This document shows, in pieces, positions 17,987 to 25,614 of a DNA stretch of 64,000 bases. The stretch is from Paraburkholderia acidipaludis NBRC 101816. Its GTDB lineage: Bacteria > Pseudomonadota > Gammaproteobacteria > Burkholderiales > Burkholderiaceae. A program made the position numbers and the translations under genes. The stretch is taken from the NCBI RefSeq assembly GCF_000684975.1, contig NZ_BAXZ01000003.1, positions 62,001 to 126,000 of the forward strand, given 5' to 3'. The notes under the pieces are model-generated. The model was not told where the DNA came from and searched no databases. It worked only from the letters and a program-made list of their open reading frames with translations. Positions within the stretch are counted from its first letter, which is position 1, and the number at the start of each line of letters is the position of its first letter.

Positions 17987-18880
17987 ATGAGCGTACCGTC
18001 TGCCGTGCCGCGTCAACACCACGTCCAGTGCCTCAGCCCCTCGGGTCTGCATCGCATTGCCTATACCGAGTGGGGCGAGCCCGCCAATCCGTGCGTGCTC
18101 GTCTGCGTGCACGGGCTCACGCGCTCGGGCCGCGACTTCGACCGGCTCGCCATTGCCTTGTCCGACACGTATCGCGTCGTCTGTCCCGACGTCGTGGGGC
18201 GCGGGCTGTCGTCGTGGCTCGTCGATCCGCGCGGCTACGGCGTGGCGCAGTACGTCGCCGACATGGTGACGCTGATCGCGCGCACGGGCGTCAAGACCGT
18301 GGACTGGTTCGGCACGTCGATGGGCGGATTGATCGGCATGGCGCTGGCCGGTCTGCCCGATACGCCGATCGGGCGCATGCTGCTCAACGACGTCGGCCCG
18401 CATATCGAGCCCGAGGCGCTTGCGCGGATCGGCGAATACGTCGGCCGCGACGAGCGTTTCCCTTCGCTGCAGGCGGGCATCGATCGCGCCGCGTTGCTCG
18501 CGGCGTCGTTCGGTCCGCTCACCGCCGAGGAATGGCGCGAGATCAACACGCCGCTGCTGCACGAAGCGGATGGCGAGTGGCGCTTCCGCTACGACCCGCG
18601 CATTGCCGAGCCGATCAAATCGGTCACGCCCGAGCAGACCGGGCAGGGCGAGCAGTTCCTGTGGCGTTCGCTGGCGGCATTCAAGGGGCCGGTGCGGGTC
18701 GTGCGCGGCGCGCAGTCGGATCTGCTGTCGCGTGAAACGGTCGCGAAGATGGTCGAGGTGGGGCACAGCGTGTCGAGCGTCGAAATCGCGGGCGTGGGTC
18801 ACGCGCCGGCATTCTTGTCGGCCGACCAGATCGAGGTGGCGCGGGCTTTCTTTTCCGGAGCCGGTGCCGACGCGTCATAA
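17987..18880 (+). CDS. Alpha/beta hydrolase (297 aa)
   Basis: The hydrolase has the oxyanion block VLVCVHGLTRSGRDFDRLA and the nucleophile elbow FGTSMGGLIGM with S111. The acid is probably in VRGAQSDLLS near residue 243 and the His in GVGHAPAF near residue 272. It begins at ATG 17987; an upstream in-frame stretch overlapping scoB in another frame is not coding. The family is broad (carboxylesterase, lactonase, haloalkane-dehalogenase-like), and the substrate is unknown. It is downstream of the scoB terminator and upstream of a RidA gene. Confidence 0.85.
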   Translation: MSVPSAVPRQHHVQCLSPSGLHRIAYTEWGEPANPCVLVCVHGLTRSGRDFDRLAIALSDTYRVVCPDVVGRGLSSWLVDPRGYGVAQYVADMVTLIARTGVKTVDWFGTSMGGLIGMALAGLPDTPIGRMLLNDVGPHIEPEALARIGEYVGRDERFPSLQAGIDRAALLAASFGPLTAEEWREINTPLLHEADGEWRFRYDPRIAEPIKSVTPEQTGQGEQFLWRSLAAFKGPVRVVRGAQSDLLSRETVAKMVEVGHSVSSVEIAGVGHAPAFLSADQIEVARAFFSGAGADAS

Positions 18881-18949
18881 TACGAGATTGGCCGGCGCCA
18901 GCCTTGCTCGAGCGGCTGGCGCATGCATTCAACTTCTACGGGAATTTTC

Positions 18950-19303
18950 ATGGCAGTCATTCGTCACCACGTCGGTCCGCGTCTTTCGGAAACCGCCATT
19001 CACAACGGCACCGTGTATCTGGCAGGACAGATCGCGGAAGACACGAAGCAGGACATCACCGGCCAGGCGCGCGAGGTGCTCGGCCATATCGATCGTCTGC
19101 TGGGTGAAGCGAACAGCGACAAGTCGCTGCTGCTCTCGGTGCAGATCTATATCGCCGACATGAAGGACTTCGCGGGCATGAACGCCGTGTGGGATGCCTG
19201 GGTCGCGCAGGGTGCGACGCCGCCGCGCGCGACGGTGGAAGCGAAGCTCGCGAATCCGGAGTGCCTCGTCGAAGTCGTCGTGGTGGCCGCGCAGCGCGAC
19301 TGA
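18950..19303 (+). CDS. RidA/YjgF-family deaminase (117 aa)
   Basis: RidA-family enzymes hydrolyse reactive enamine and imine intermediates released by PLP enzymes. The protein shows NGTVYLAGQIAEDTKQDITGQ and the C-terminal PPRATVEAKLANPECLVEV with the conserved Arg of the active site. Length 117 is near the usual 120-130. ATG 18950 is preceded by CGGGAAT. The subfamily (RidA proper or Rid1-7) cannot be set without alignment. Confidence 0.88.
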   Translation: MAVIRHHVGPRLSETAIHNGTVYLAGQIAEDTKQDITGQAREVLGHIDRLLGEANSDKSLLLSVQIYIADMKDFAGMNAVWDAWVAQGATPPRATVEAKLANPECLVEVVVVAAQRD

Positions 19304-19368
19304 TCGCGGTTCATTGTTGTTCGTTCGTTTTGCCGTAGCCCGTCCCGTTACCCGGCGGGCACTGTCTC

Positions 19369-21594
19369 ATGAGTAGCGATACCCTTCCGCCCCCGCCTGC
19401 CGCGCTGCCGTCGATCGAAGACGCGCTTGCGTTCGTGCACGAGCACGCGGGCGATGCACGCCTGTCCACGGGCGAGTTGCTCGTCGAGCACGCGCGCGGC
19501 ACGGCTGCGGCCGTGGGGCGCCTGAACGTCGATCCGCCCGCGGTGCTCGCGGCGGCGCTCTTCAATCTCGCGCCGCATCTCGACGATCCGGAGACGATGC
19601 TCGAAGCGCGTTTCGGCGCGGAAGTGACGAAGCTCGTCTTCGACGTGCGCAAGCTGTTGCGGCTCGGCACCGTGAGCGTGCGCGTGGCGCAGAACGCCGC
19701 GGCCGACACCGGCCGCGACGCTCAGGCCGAGCGCCGGGCCCAGGTCGAGTCGCTGCGCAAGATGCTGCTGGCGTTCGCGCAGGACATCCGCGTCGTGCTG
19801 ATACGCCTCGCGTCGCGGCTGCAGTCGCTACGCTATTACGCCGCGGCGAAGATCACGCCCGCGCCCGAGGTGGCGCGCGAGACGCTCGAGATCTACGCGC
19901 CGCTCGCGAACCGGCTCGGCATCTGGCAGCTGAAGTGGGAGCTCGAAGACCTCGCGTTTCGCTTCGAGGAGCCCGCTACCTACAAGCGCATCGCGAAGCT
20001 GCTCGACGAGAAGCGCGTCGAGCGCGAGAGTTATGTGGCCGAGGCCATCTCGAGGCTTCAGCAGGAACTCGCGGCCGCGCACATCAAGGCCGAAGTGAGC
20101 GGGCGGCCCAAGCACATCTACAGCATCTGGAAGAAGATGCGGGGCAAGGACCTCGACTTCTCCGAGCTCTACGACGTGCGTGCGTTTCGCGTGATCGTGC
20201 CGGACATCAAGGATTGCTACACGGTGCTCGGCATCGTGCACAACCTCTGGCAGCCGGTGCCGAAGGAGTTCGACGACTACATCTCGCGGCCCAAGCCGAA
20301 CGGCTATCGCTCGCTGCATACCGTCGTGATCGGCGACGACGGCCGTGCGTTCGAAGTGCAGATCCGCACGCAGGAGATGCACCAGTTCGCGGAGTACGGC
20401 GTTGCGGCGCACTGGCGCTACAAGGAAGCCGGATCGAAGGGCTATGGCGGCCAGTTCAGCGCGAGCGGCAGCTACGACGAGAAGATCGCGTGGCTGCGCC
20501 AGCTGCTTGCGTGGAAAGACGACGTTGCGGATCACCGTCGGCCATGGGAGGAGTTGCGCAAGGCTTCGCTCGACGACGACCACATCTACGTGCTCACGCC
20601 GCAGGCGCGCGTGATCGCGCTGCCGCAGGGCGCGACGCCGCTCGACTTCGCCTATCACCTGCACAGCGAGCTCGGGCACCGCTGCCGCGGCGCGCGCGTG
20701 GACGGTGCGATGGTGCCGCTCAACACGGCGCTGCAGAACGGCCAGACCGTCGAGATCGTCGCGGTGAAGGAGGGCGGTCCTTCGCGCGACTGGCTCAATC
20801 CGCAGCTGGGTTATCTGCACAGCACGCGCGCGCGGCAGAAGGTGCGCGCGTGGTTCAACGCGGTGGACTCGCAGGAGAACATCGCCAACGGCCGCGCGAT
20901 GGTCGAAAAGACGCTGCAGCGCGAGGGCCGTACCTCCGTCAGCCTCGACCAGCTTGCGGCCAGGCTCGGCTTCAAGACGCCGGACGATCTGTTCGCCGTG
21001 GTCGGCAAGGAAGAGTTCAGCCTGCGCAACGTCGAGCAGGCGCTGCACGACGCGCCGGCTGCCGAGCCGGAGGAAGAGGCGACGCCCGAGCAGTTCACCA
21101 AGCGCGCGAGCGGGGCCAATGTGGCGCACGGTGCGTCGTCGGGTGTGCTCGTGGTGGGCGTGGATGCGCTCCTGACGCAGCTTGCGCGCTGCTGCCGGCC
21201 GGCGCCGCCGGACGGCATCTGCGGCTTCGTGACGCGCGGCAAGGGTGTGTCGATTCACCGCAGCGACTGTCCGACCTTTGTGCGCATGGCGCGCCGTTCG
21301 CCCGAACGCGTGCTGCACACCACCTGGTCGGCCGACGTGATGGGCGGGCGCGGCCAGTCGGTCTATCCGGTCGATATCTCGATCGAGGCGAGCGACCGCC
21401 AGGGGCTCTTGCGCGACATCTCCGAAGTGTTTGCGCGCGAGAAGATGAACGTGATCGGCGTGAAGACGCAGTCGCGGCGCAATGCAGCGTACATGCAGTT
21501 CACGGTCGAAGTGTCGAGCTCCGCCCAGATCCAGCGCGCGTGCGTGCTGCTGGGCGAGGTGGGCGGCGTGGTGAGGGCGTCGCGCAGGGGGTGA
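19369..21594 (+). CDS. relA: (p)ppGpp synthetase RelA (741 aa)
   Basis: This is a long RSH enzyme and the stringent-response ppGpp synthase. Domains in order are a pseudo-hydrolase HD domain (about 30-200), a synthetase domain (about 240-370, with KHIYSIWKKMRGK, YDVRAFRVIV and RPKPNGYRSLHTVV), TGS (near 400-460, DHIYVLTPQARVIALPQ), a Cys-rich zinc-finger-like region (ARCCRPAPPDGICGF) and a C-terminal ACT domain (VDISIEASDRQGLLRDIS). The HD motif is replaced by FNLAPHLDD, so hydrolase activity is lost, which marks it as RelA rather than SpoT. tRNA-Val follows it. Confidence 0.93.
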   Translation: MSSDTLPPPPAALPSIEDALAFVHEHAGDARLSTGELLVEHARGTAAAVGRLNVDPPAVLAAALFNLAPHLDDPETMLEARFGAEVTKLVFDVRKLLRLGTVSVRVAQNAAADTGRDAQAERRAQVESLRKMLLAFAQDIRVVLIRLASRLQSLRYYAAAKITPAPEVARETLEIYAPLANRLGIWQLKWELEDLAFRFEEPATYKRIAKLLDEKRVERESYVAEAISRLQQELAAAHIKAEVSGRPKHIYSIWKKMRGKDLDFSELYDVRAFRVIVPDIKDCYTVLGIVHNLWQPVPKEFDDYISRPKPNGYRSLHTVVIGDDGRAFEVQIRTQEMHQFAEYGVAAHWRYKEAGSKGYGGQFSASGSYDEKIAWLRQLLAWKDDVADHRRPWEELRKASLDDDHIYVLTPQARVIALPQGATPLDFAYHLHSELGHRCRGARVDGAMVPLNTALQNGQTVEIVAVKEGGPSRDWLNPQLGYLHSTRARQKVRAWFNAVDSQENIANGRAMVEKTLQREGRTSVSLDQLAARLGFKTPDDLFAVVGKEEFSLRNVEQALHDAPAAEPEEEATPEQFTKRASGANVAHGASSGVLVVGVDALLTQLARCCRPAPPDGICGFVTRGKGVSIHRSDCPTFVRMARRSPERVLHTTWSADVMGGRGQSVYPVDISIEASDRQGLLRDISEVFAREKMNVIGVKTQSRRNAAYMQFTVEVSSSAQIQRACVLLGEVGGVVRASRRG

Positions 21595-21640
21595 GGGCGC
21601 GTCGGCGGCGCCCTGCGAAATGCCGCGCTGCAAAAAATGC

Positions 21641-21669
21641 TTGTCAGGTTCGCCGGGACTTCATATAAT
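21641..21669 (+). promoter_or_regulatory. Sigma-70 promoter for tRNA-Val
   Basis: The promoter has TTGTCA (21641-21646), a 17-base spacer and TATAAT (21664-21669), which is nearly consensus. The tRNA-Val 5' end is 12 bases after the -10. No clear second promoter was seen before thrS, so this one may also feed the thrS leader. Confidence 0.85.
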
Positions 21670-21680
21670 CTCACTTCTTC

Positions 21681-21757
21681 AGGCTCGTAGCTCAGCTGGT
21701 TAGAGCACCACCTTGACATGGTGGGGGTCGTTGGTTCGAGTCCAATCGAGCCTACCA
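21681..21757 (+). tRNA. tRNA-Val (anticodon GAC)
   Basis: The full cloverleaf is present. The acceptor stem AGGCTCG pairs with CGAGCCT, the D-stem contains GCTC/GAGC and the anticodon loop is TTGACAT with anticodon GAC. The T arm is TTGG-TTCGAGT-CCAA, and the 3' CCA is encoded. The 5' end was placed at 21681 by acceptor pairing. A GAC anticodon reads the Val codons GTC and GTT. Confidence 0.97.
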
Positions 21758-21846
21758 ACGAAATCGAAGCAGCGTCTGAGCACCGGCGAAGCTTCAAATG
21801 CAGTAAAGCGCTAAGCGCCACGGCGCAAGAAAAGGCGAATACGGTT

Positions 21847-21891
21847 ATGACACCGCGAACGTTTACCGAAACCACTTCGGAACGACGCTAG
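21847..21891 (+). CDS. Candidate threonine leader peptide of thrS (14 aa)
   Basis: The short frame encodes MTPRTFTETTSERR and ends in TAG. Five of its 14 residues are Thr, at positions 2, 5, 7, 9 and 10, three of them in a run of four codons. A weak AAAGG site lies 11 bases upstream. It precedes an intrinsic terminator at 21933-21968, which precedes thrS (ATG 22042). This is the layout of a ribosome-mediated transcription attenuator, as known for E. coli thr and phe operons. Function is inferred from layout; it is too short to judge by coding statistics. Confidence 0.55.
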   Translation: MTPRTFTETTSERR

Positions 21892-21932
21892 TCGAGGACC
21901 TCTTTCGCCCCTGCAGTCTGGTTTGAAAAGTG

Positions 21933-21968
21933 AATGCGGCCCCTCGAAAGCGGGGCCGCATTTTTTTT
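21933..21968 (+). terminator. Intrinsic terminator between tRNA-Val and thrS (possible attenuator)
   Basis: An 11-bp perfect stem AATGCGGCCCC/GGGGCCGCATT closes an 8-base loop and is followed by six more T (21963-21968). It ends 73 bases before the thrS start. It could simply end the tRNA-Val transcript or act as a regulated attenuator for thrS. A TCGAGG at 21892-21897 is complementary to CCTCGA (21942-21947) in its left arm and loop, a candidate antiterminator. Confidence 0.88.
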
Positions 21969-22041
21969 CGCCGCGAGTTTTTTGCGCGGATCTGTTCGAC
22001 GAACGAAACGATGTGCCATTGCGGCACTTCTGGAGAAAAAC

Positions 22042-23949
22042 ATGGTTGCGATACGTTTGCCCGATGGTTCGGTTCGACAGTACGATCATCCCGTCACGGT
22101 CGCCGAAGTGGCGGCCTCGATCGGCCCCGGTCTCGCCAAGGCGGCGCTCGGCGGCAAGCTCGACGGCGAACTGGTCGATACGTCGACGCTGATCGATCGC
22201 GACGCATCGCTCGCCATCGTCACGGAAAAAGATGCCGACGGCCTCGACATCATCCGTCACTCCACGGCACACCTTTTGGCCTACGCGGTGAAGGAGCTGT
22301 TCCCGGAAGCGCAGGTCACGATCGGCCCGGTCATCGACAACGGTTTCTACTACGACTTCGCCTACAGCCGCCCCTTCACGCCCGAAGATCTCGAGAAGAT
22401 CGAAAAGCGCATGCAGGAACTCGCGAAGAAGGACGAGCCGGTGTCGCGCCGCGTCGTTTCGCGCGGCGACGCGGTGGACTACTTCAAGAGCATCGGCGAA
22501 AAGTACAAGGCCGAGATCATCGAGTCGATTCCGGGCGACCAGGACATCAAGCTGTACTCGCACGGCGGCTTCACGGACCTGTGCCGCGGCCCGCACGTGC
22601 CGTCCACGGGCAAGCTGAAGGTCTTCAAGCTCATGAAGGTCGCGGGCGCCTACTGGCGCGGCGACGCGAAGAACGAGCAGCTGCAGCGCATCTACGGCAC
22701 GGCCTGGACGAAGAAGGAAGACCAGGACCAGTACCTGCACATGCTCGAAGAAGCGGAAAAGCGCGACCATCGCAAGCTCGGCAAGCAGCTCGACCTGTTC
22801 CACATGCAGGACGAGTCGCCGGGCATGGTGTTCTGGCATCCGAAGGGCTGGACGCTCTGGCAGCAGGTCGAGCAGTACATGCGCGGTCGTCTGCGCGTGG
22901 CCGGCTACGACGAGATCAAGACGCCGATGATCATGGACCGCTCGCTGTGGGAAGCGTCGGGCCACTGGCAGAACTACCGCGAGAACATGTTCACGACGGA
23001 GTCGGAAAAGCGCGACTACGCGATCAAGCCGATGAATTGCCCGGGCCATGTCCAGGTGTTCAATCACGGCCTGCGCTCGTACCGCGATCTGCCGCTGCGC
23101 TACGCGGAGTTCGGCTCGTGCCACCGCAACGAGGCATCGGGTGCGCTGCACGGCCTGATGCGCGTGCGCGGCTTCGTCCAGGACGATGCGCACATCTTCT
23201 GCACGGAAGACCAGATCATCAGCGAGTCGATTGCGTTCAACACGCTCGCGATGAGCATCTACAAGGATTTCGGGTTCGATCACATCGACATCAAGCTCTC
23301 GCTGCGCCCCGATTCGCGCGCGGGGACGGATGAGACGTGGGACCACGCCGAGCAGGGCCTGCGCAACGCGCTGACGGCTTGCGGCCTGCAGTGGGAAGAG
23401 CTGCCGGGCGAGGGCGCGTTCTACGGCCCGAAGGTCGAGTACCACATCAAGGACGCGCTCGGCCGCTCGTGGCAATGCGGCACGCTGCAGCTCGACATGG
23501 TGCTGCCGGAGCGCCTGGGCGCCGAGTATGTGGCGGAGGACAACAGCCGCCGCCGCCCGATCATGCTGCACCGGGCGATCCTCGGTTCGATGGAGCGTTT
23601 TCTCGGCATTCTGATCGAGCACCATGCCGGTGCGATGCCGCCGTGGCTCGCGCCCGTGCAGGCCGTCGTGATGAATATCGCGGAAAGTCAGGCCGAATAT
23701 GCCGCGAATCTGGCCCAATCGTTGCAAAAACAAGGGGTTAGAGCGCAGGCCGATTTGCGCAACGAGAAAATTAGCTATAAAATACGCGAGCACACGCTCG
23801 AAAAGGTTCCCTACCTGCTTGTCGTCGGCGACAAAGAGCGTGAAGCACAAACGGTAGCCGTGCGTGCCCGTGGCGGTGTCGATCTGGGCGTGATGCCTGT
23901 CGATACCTTCCTGGAGCGCCTGCGCGAGGACGTGCAGACGTTCCGGTGA
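22042..23949 (+). CDS. thrS: Threonyl-tRNA synthetase (635 aa)
   Basis: This is a class II synthetase that charges tRNA-Thr. Domains are TGS (residues 1-60), the editing domain (about 65-240, HSTAHLLAYAVKELFPEAQ with the zinc-like HxxxH), the catalytic core with motif 2 YAEFGSCHRNEASGALHGL, and the anticodon-binding domain at the C terminus. Length 635 is standard. Start ATG 22042 is preceded by TGGAGA. The upstream in-frame extension carries the terminator and is not coding. It is the first gene of the thrS-infC-rpmI-rplT cluster. Confidence 0.96.
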   Translation: MVAIRLPDGSVRQYDHPVTVAEVAASIGPGLAKAALGGKLDGELVDTSTLIDRDASLAIVTEKDADGLDIIRHSTAHLLAYAVKELFPEAQVTIGPVIDNGFYYDFAYSRPFTPEDLEKIEKRMQELAKKDEPVSRRVVSRGDAVDYFKSIGEKYKAEIIESIPGDQDIKLYSHGGFTDLCRGPHVPSTGKLKVFKLMKVAGAYWRGDAKNEQLQRIYGTAWTKKEDQDQYLHMLEEAEKRDHRKLGKQLDLFHMQDESPGMVFWHPKGWTLWQQVEQYMRGRLRVAGYDEIKTPMIMDRSLWEASGHWQNYRENMFTTESEKRDYAIKPMNCPGHVQVFNHGLRSYRDLPLRYAEFGSCHRNEASGALHGLMRVRGFVQDDAHIFCTEDQIISESIAFNTLAMSIYKDFGFDHIDIKLSLRPDSRAGTDETWDHAEQGLRNALTACGLQWEELPGEGAFYGPKVEYHIKDALGRSWQCGTLQLDMVLPERLGAEYVAEDNSRRRPIMLHRAILGSMERFLGILIEHHAGAMPPWLAPVQAVVMNIAESQAEYAANLAQSLQKQGVRAQADLRNEKISYKIREHTLEKVPYLLVVGDKEREAQTVAVRARGGVDLGVMPVDTFLERLREDVQTFR

Positions 23950-23996
23950 GCCACTCCGGCAGCGCGGCTCTTTTTAATTTTTAGAGGAAACGTAAC

Positions 23997-24518
23997 ATCG
24001 CTACTGATAAGCCGCATCGCATCAACGGTGAAATTACTGCACCCGAGGTGCGTCTCGTCGGAATCGACAATGAGCCGCTCGGCATCGTAAAACTCGCTGA
24101 TGCGTTCCGCCTGTCGGAACAACAGGACGTCGATCTGGTTGAAATTGCCCCGCAGGCTGCGCCCCCGGTTTGCCGTTTGATGGATTACGGCAAGTTCAAG
24201 TACCAGGAGGCGAAGAAGCAGCACGAGGCCAAGCTCAAGCAGAAGGTCATCCAGGTCAAGGAAGTCAAATTCCGCCCGGGTACCGACGACGGCGATTACA
24301 ACGTCAAGCTGCGCAATCTCGTCCGCTTCCTCGAAGACGGCGACAAGACGAAGATCACGTTGCGTTTCCGGGGCCGCGAAATGGCCCACCAGGAAATCGG
24401 CATGCGCATGCTCGAACGTCTGCGCACCGACCTCGAAGAGGTGGGCCAGGTCGAGCAGATGCCGAAGATGGAAGGGCGCCAGATGATCATGGTGCTCGCT
24501 CCGAAGAAAAAGAAGTAA
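23997..24518 (+). CDS. infC: Translation initiation factor IF-3, ATC start (173 aa)
   Basis: IF-3 binds the 30S subunit and controls start-codon choice. The protein has the N-domain (HRINGEITAPEVRLVG, then GIVKLADAFRLSEQQDVDLV) and the C-domain (KEVKFRPGTDDGDYNVKLRN). The frame has no ATG or GTG near the right place. It is opened by ATC at 23997, 8 bases after a strong AGAGGAAA ribosome binding site, and an in-frame TAG at 23982 blocks any longer start. A GTG at 24048 would lose the conserved first 17 residues. Rare infC starts (AUU in E. coli) are the basis of IF-3 autoregulation. Confidence 0.95.
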   Translation: MATDKPHRINGEITAPEVRLVGIDNEPLGIVKLADAFRLSEQQDVDLVEIAPQAAPPVCRLMDYGKFKYQEAKKQHEAKLKQKVIQVKEVKFRPGTDDGDYNVKLRNLVRFLEDGDKTKITLRFRGREMAHQEIGMRMLERLRTDLEEVGQVEQMPKMEGRQMIMVLAPKKKK

Positions 24519-24814
24519 GCGTGTGCTGTGCGCGTTCGCGCGGCACGGCAGATGCAGGCAGTTGAGGTTCGAAGTACGCCGCGGCGAGATTTGCAGCCGC
24601 GGCGGGAAGCAGGTTCCGGAACGGCGCCCGCGCGCCGCACGAGCGTGCGGCAAACGGGCGCTTTTCCTGAAAGCGGCGGTTAGCAGAATGCTTTTTAAAA
24701 GCGGCCAGCTGCGAAAACAAGTGGAGTGGGTTTCGAAGGGCGGTCAGAGGGCAAGGTGTCCTGAACACTGAGCCAGCCGCACACCCATGTCCATCAAATA
24801 ATGGAGTAGTCGTC
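24519..24814 (+). other. infC-rpmI intergenic region, candidate L20/L35 leader
   Basis: This 296-bp gap holds no convincing gene. It is rich in GC stem-forming blocks, for example CCGCGGCGAGATTTGCAGCCGCGG near 24580. In E. coli the rpmI-rplT messenger is autoregulated by L20 binding in the equivalent region. Whether this leader does the same cannot be decided from the sequence alone. Confidence 0.35.
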
Positions 24815-25012
24815 ATGCCGAAGATGAAGACCAAGAAGAGCGCCGCAAAGCGCTTCGTGGTCCGTCCGGGCGGTACCGTCAAGCGCGGTCAAGCCTTCAA
24901 GCGTCACATCCTGACCAAGAAGACCACCAAGAACAAGCGTCATCTGCGTGGTGCCACGGCCGTTCATGATTCCGATCTGAAGTCCGTGCGCGCAATGCTG
25001 CCGTTCGCGTAA
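24815..25012 (+). CDS. rpmI: Ribosomal protein L35 (65 aa)
   Basis: L35 is a 50S protein, here small and very basic. It has MPKMKTKKSAAKRFVV, the GGTVKRGQAFKRHILTKK block and KRHLRGATAV. Length 65 is standard. A GGAG ribosome binding site lies 8 bases before the ATG. It is followed 28 bases later by rplT in the usual order. Confidence 0.97.
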   Translation: MPKMKTKKSAAKRFVVRPGGTVKRGQAFKRHILTKKTTKNKRHLRGATAVHDSDLKSVRAMLPFA

Positions 25013-25040
25013 CTCAACCGATAACTCACAGGAGCTAAAC

Positions 25041-25400
25041 ATGCCTCGAGTCAAACGTGGGGTTACCGCACGGGCCCGTCACAAGAAGATCATCAAGCTG
25101 GCCAAGGGTTACCGCGGCCGTCGCAATAACGTCTATCGCATCGCCAAGCAGGCGGTCATGCGCGCGGGCCAGTACGCCTACCGCGATCGCCGCAACAAGA
25201 AGCGTGTGTTCCGCGCACTGTGGATCACGCGTATCAACGCGGCGGTGCGTCAGCACGACATGACCTACAGCGTGTTCATCAACGGCCTGAAGAAGGCGTC
25301 GATCGAACTCGACCGCAAGGTCCTGGCCGATATGGCAGTGTTCGACAAGCCTGCATTTGCTGCAATCGTCAAGCAAGTGAAGGCCGCCGTCGCCGCCTGA
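25041..25400 (+). CDS. rplT: Ribosomal protein L20 (119 aa)
   Basis: L20 is needed for early 50S assembly. The basic N-terminal arm (MPRVKRGVTARARHKK) and the globular C-domain with INGLKKASIELDRKVLAD and AVFDKPAFAAIVKQ are diagnostic. Length 119 is standard. AGGAG precedes the ATG. In E. coli L20 represses its own operon by binding the rpmI leader. Confidence 0.98.
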   Translation: MPRVKRGVTARARHKKIIKLAKGYRGRRNNVYRIAKQAVMRAGQYAYRDRRNKKRVFRALWITRINAAVRQHDMTYSVFINGLKKASIELDRKVLADMAVFDKPAFAAIVKQVKAAVAA

Positions 25401-25435
25401 TCGTTACCCCGTCAAACGGGTATTGCGCAGGTTCG

Positions 25436-25510
25436 TTGCAGCAGACATTCCGGTTGTTTCGGTGATGCTGCAACAAAAACGGGGCTCCTCACCGAGCCCC
25501 GTTTTTGTTG
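25436..25510 (+). terminator. Candidate pheST attenuator: short frame, hairpin and strong terminator
   Basis: A 17-bp perfect stem (25471-25487 with 25494-25510) containing ACGGGGCTC/GAGCCCCGT and T-rich at its 3' arm sits between rplT and pheS. A 9-bp hairpin GTTGCAGCA/TGCTGCAAC (25435-25443 with 25466-25474) overlaps its left arm, so the two exclude each other. A short frame TTG 25436 to TGA 25463 encodes MQQTFRLFR with two Phe, and it has an AGG five bases upstream. In E. coli pheST is attenuated through a Phe-rich leader. The peptide here is short and has a TTG start. Confidence 0.55.
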
Positions 25511-25614
25511 GTGAATCGCTACCTGCGCGCTTCATGCGCATGCTTCATGCCGTGCCTTGTCTTTCGTCTGGCGCGGCTCAAGACTCAAACACTGACGCTG
25601 AAAAGATGGGATCA

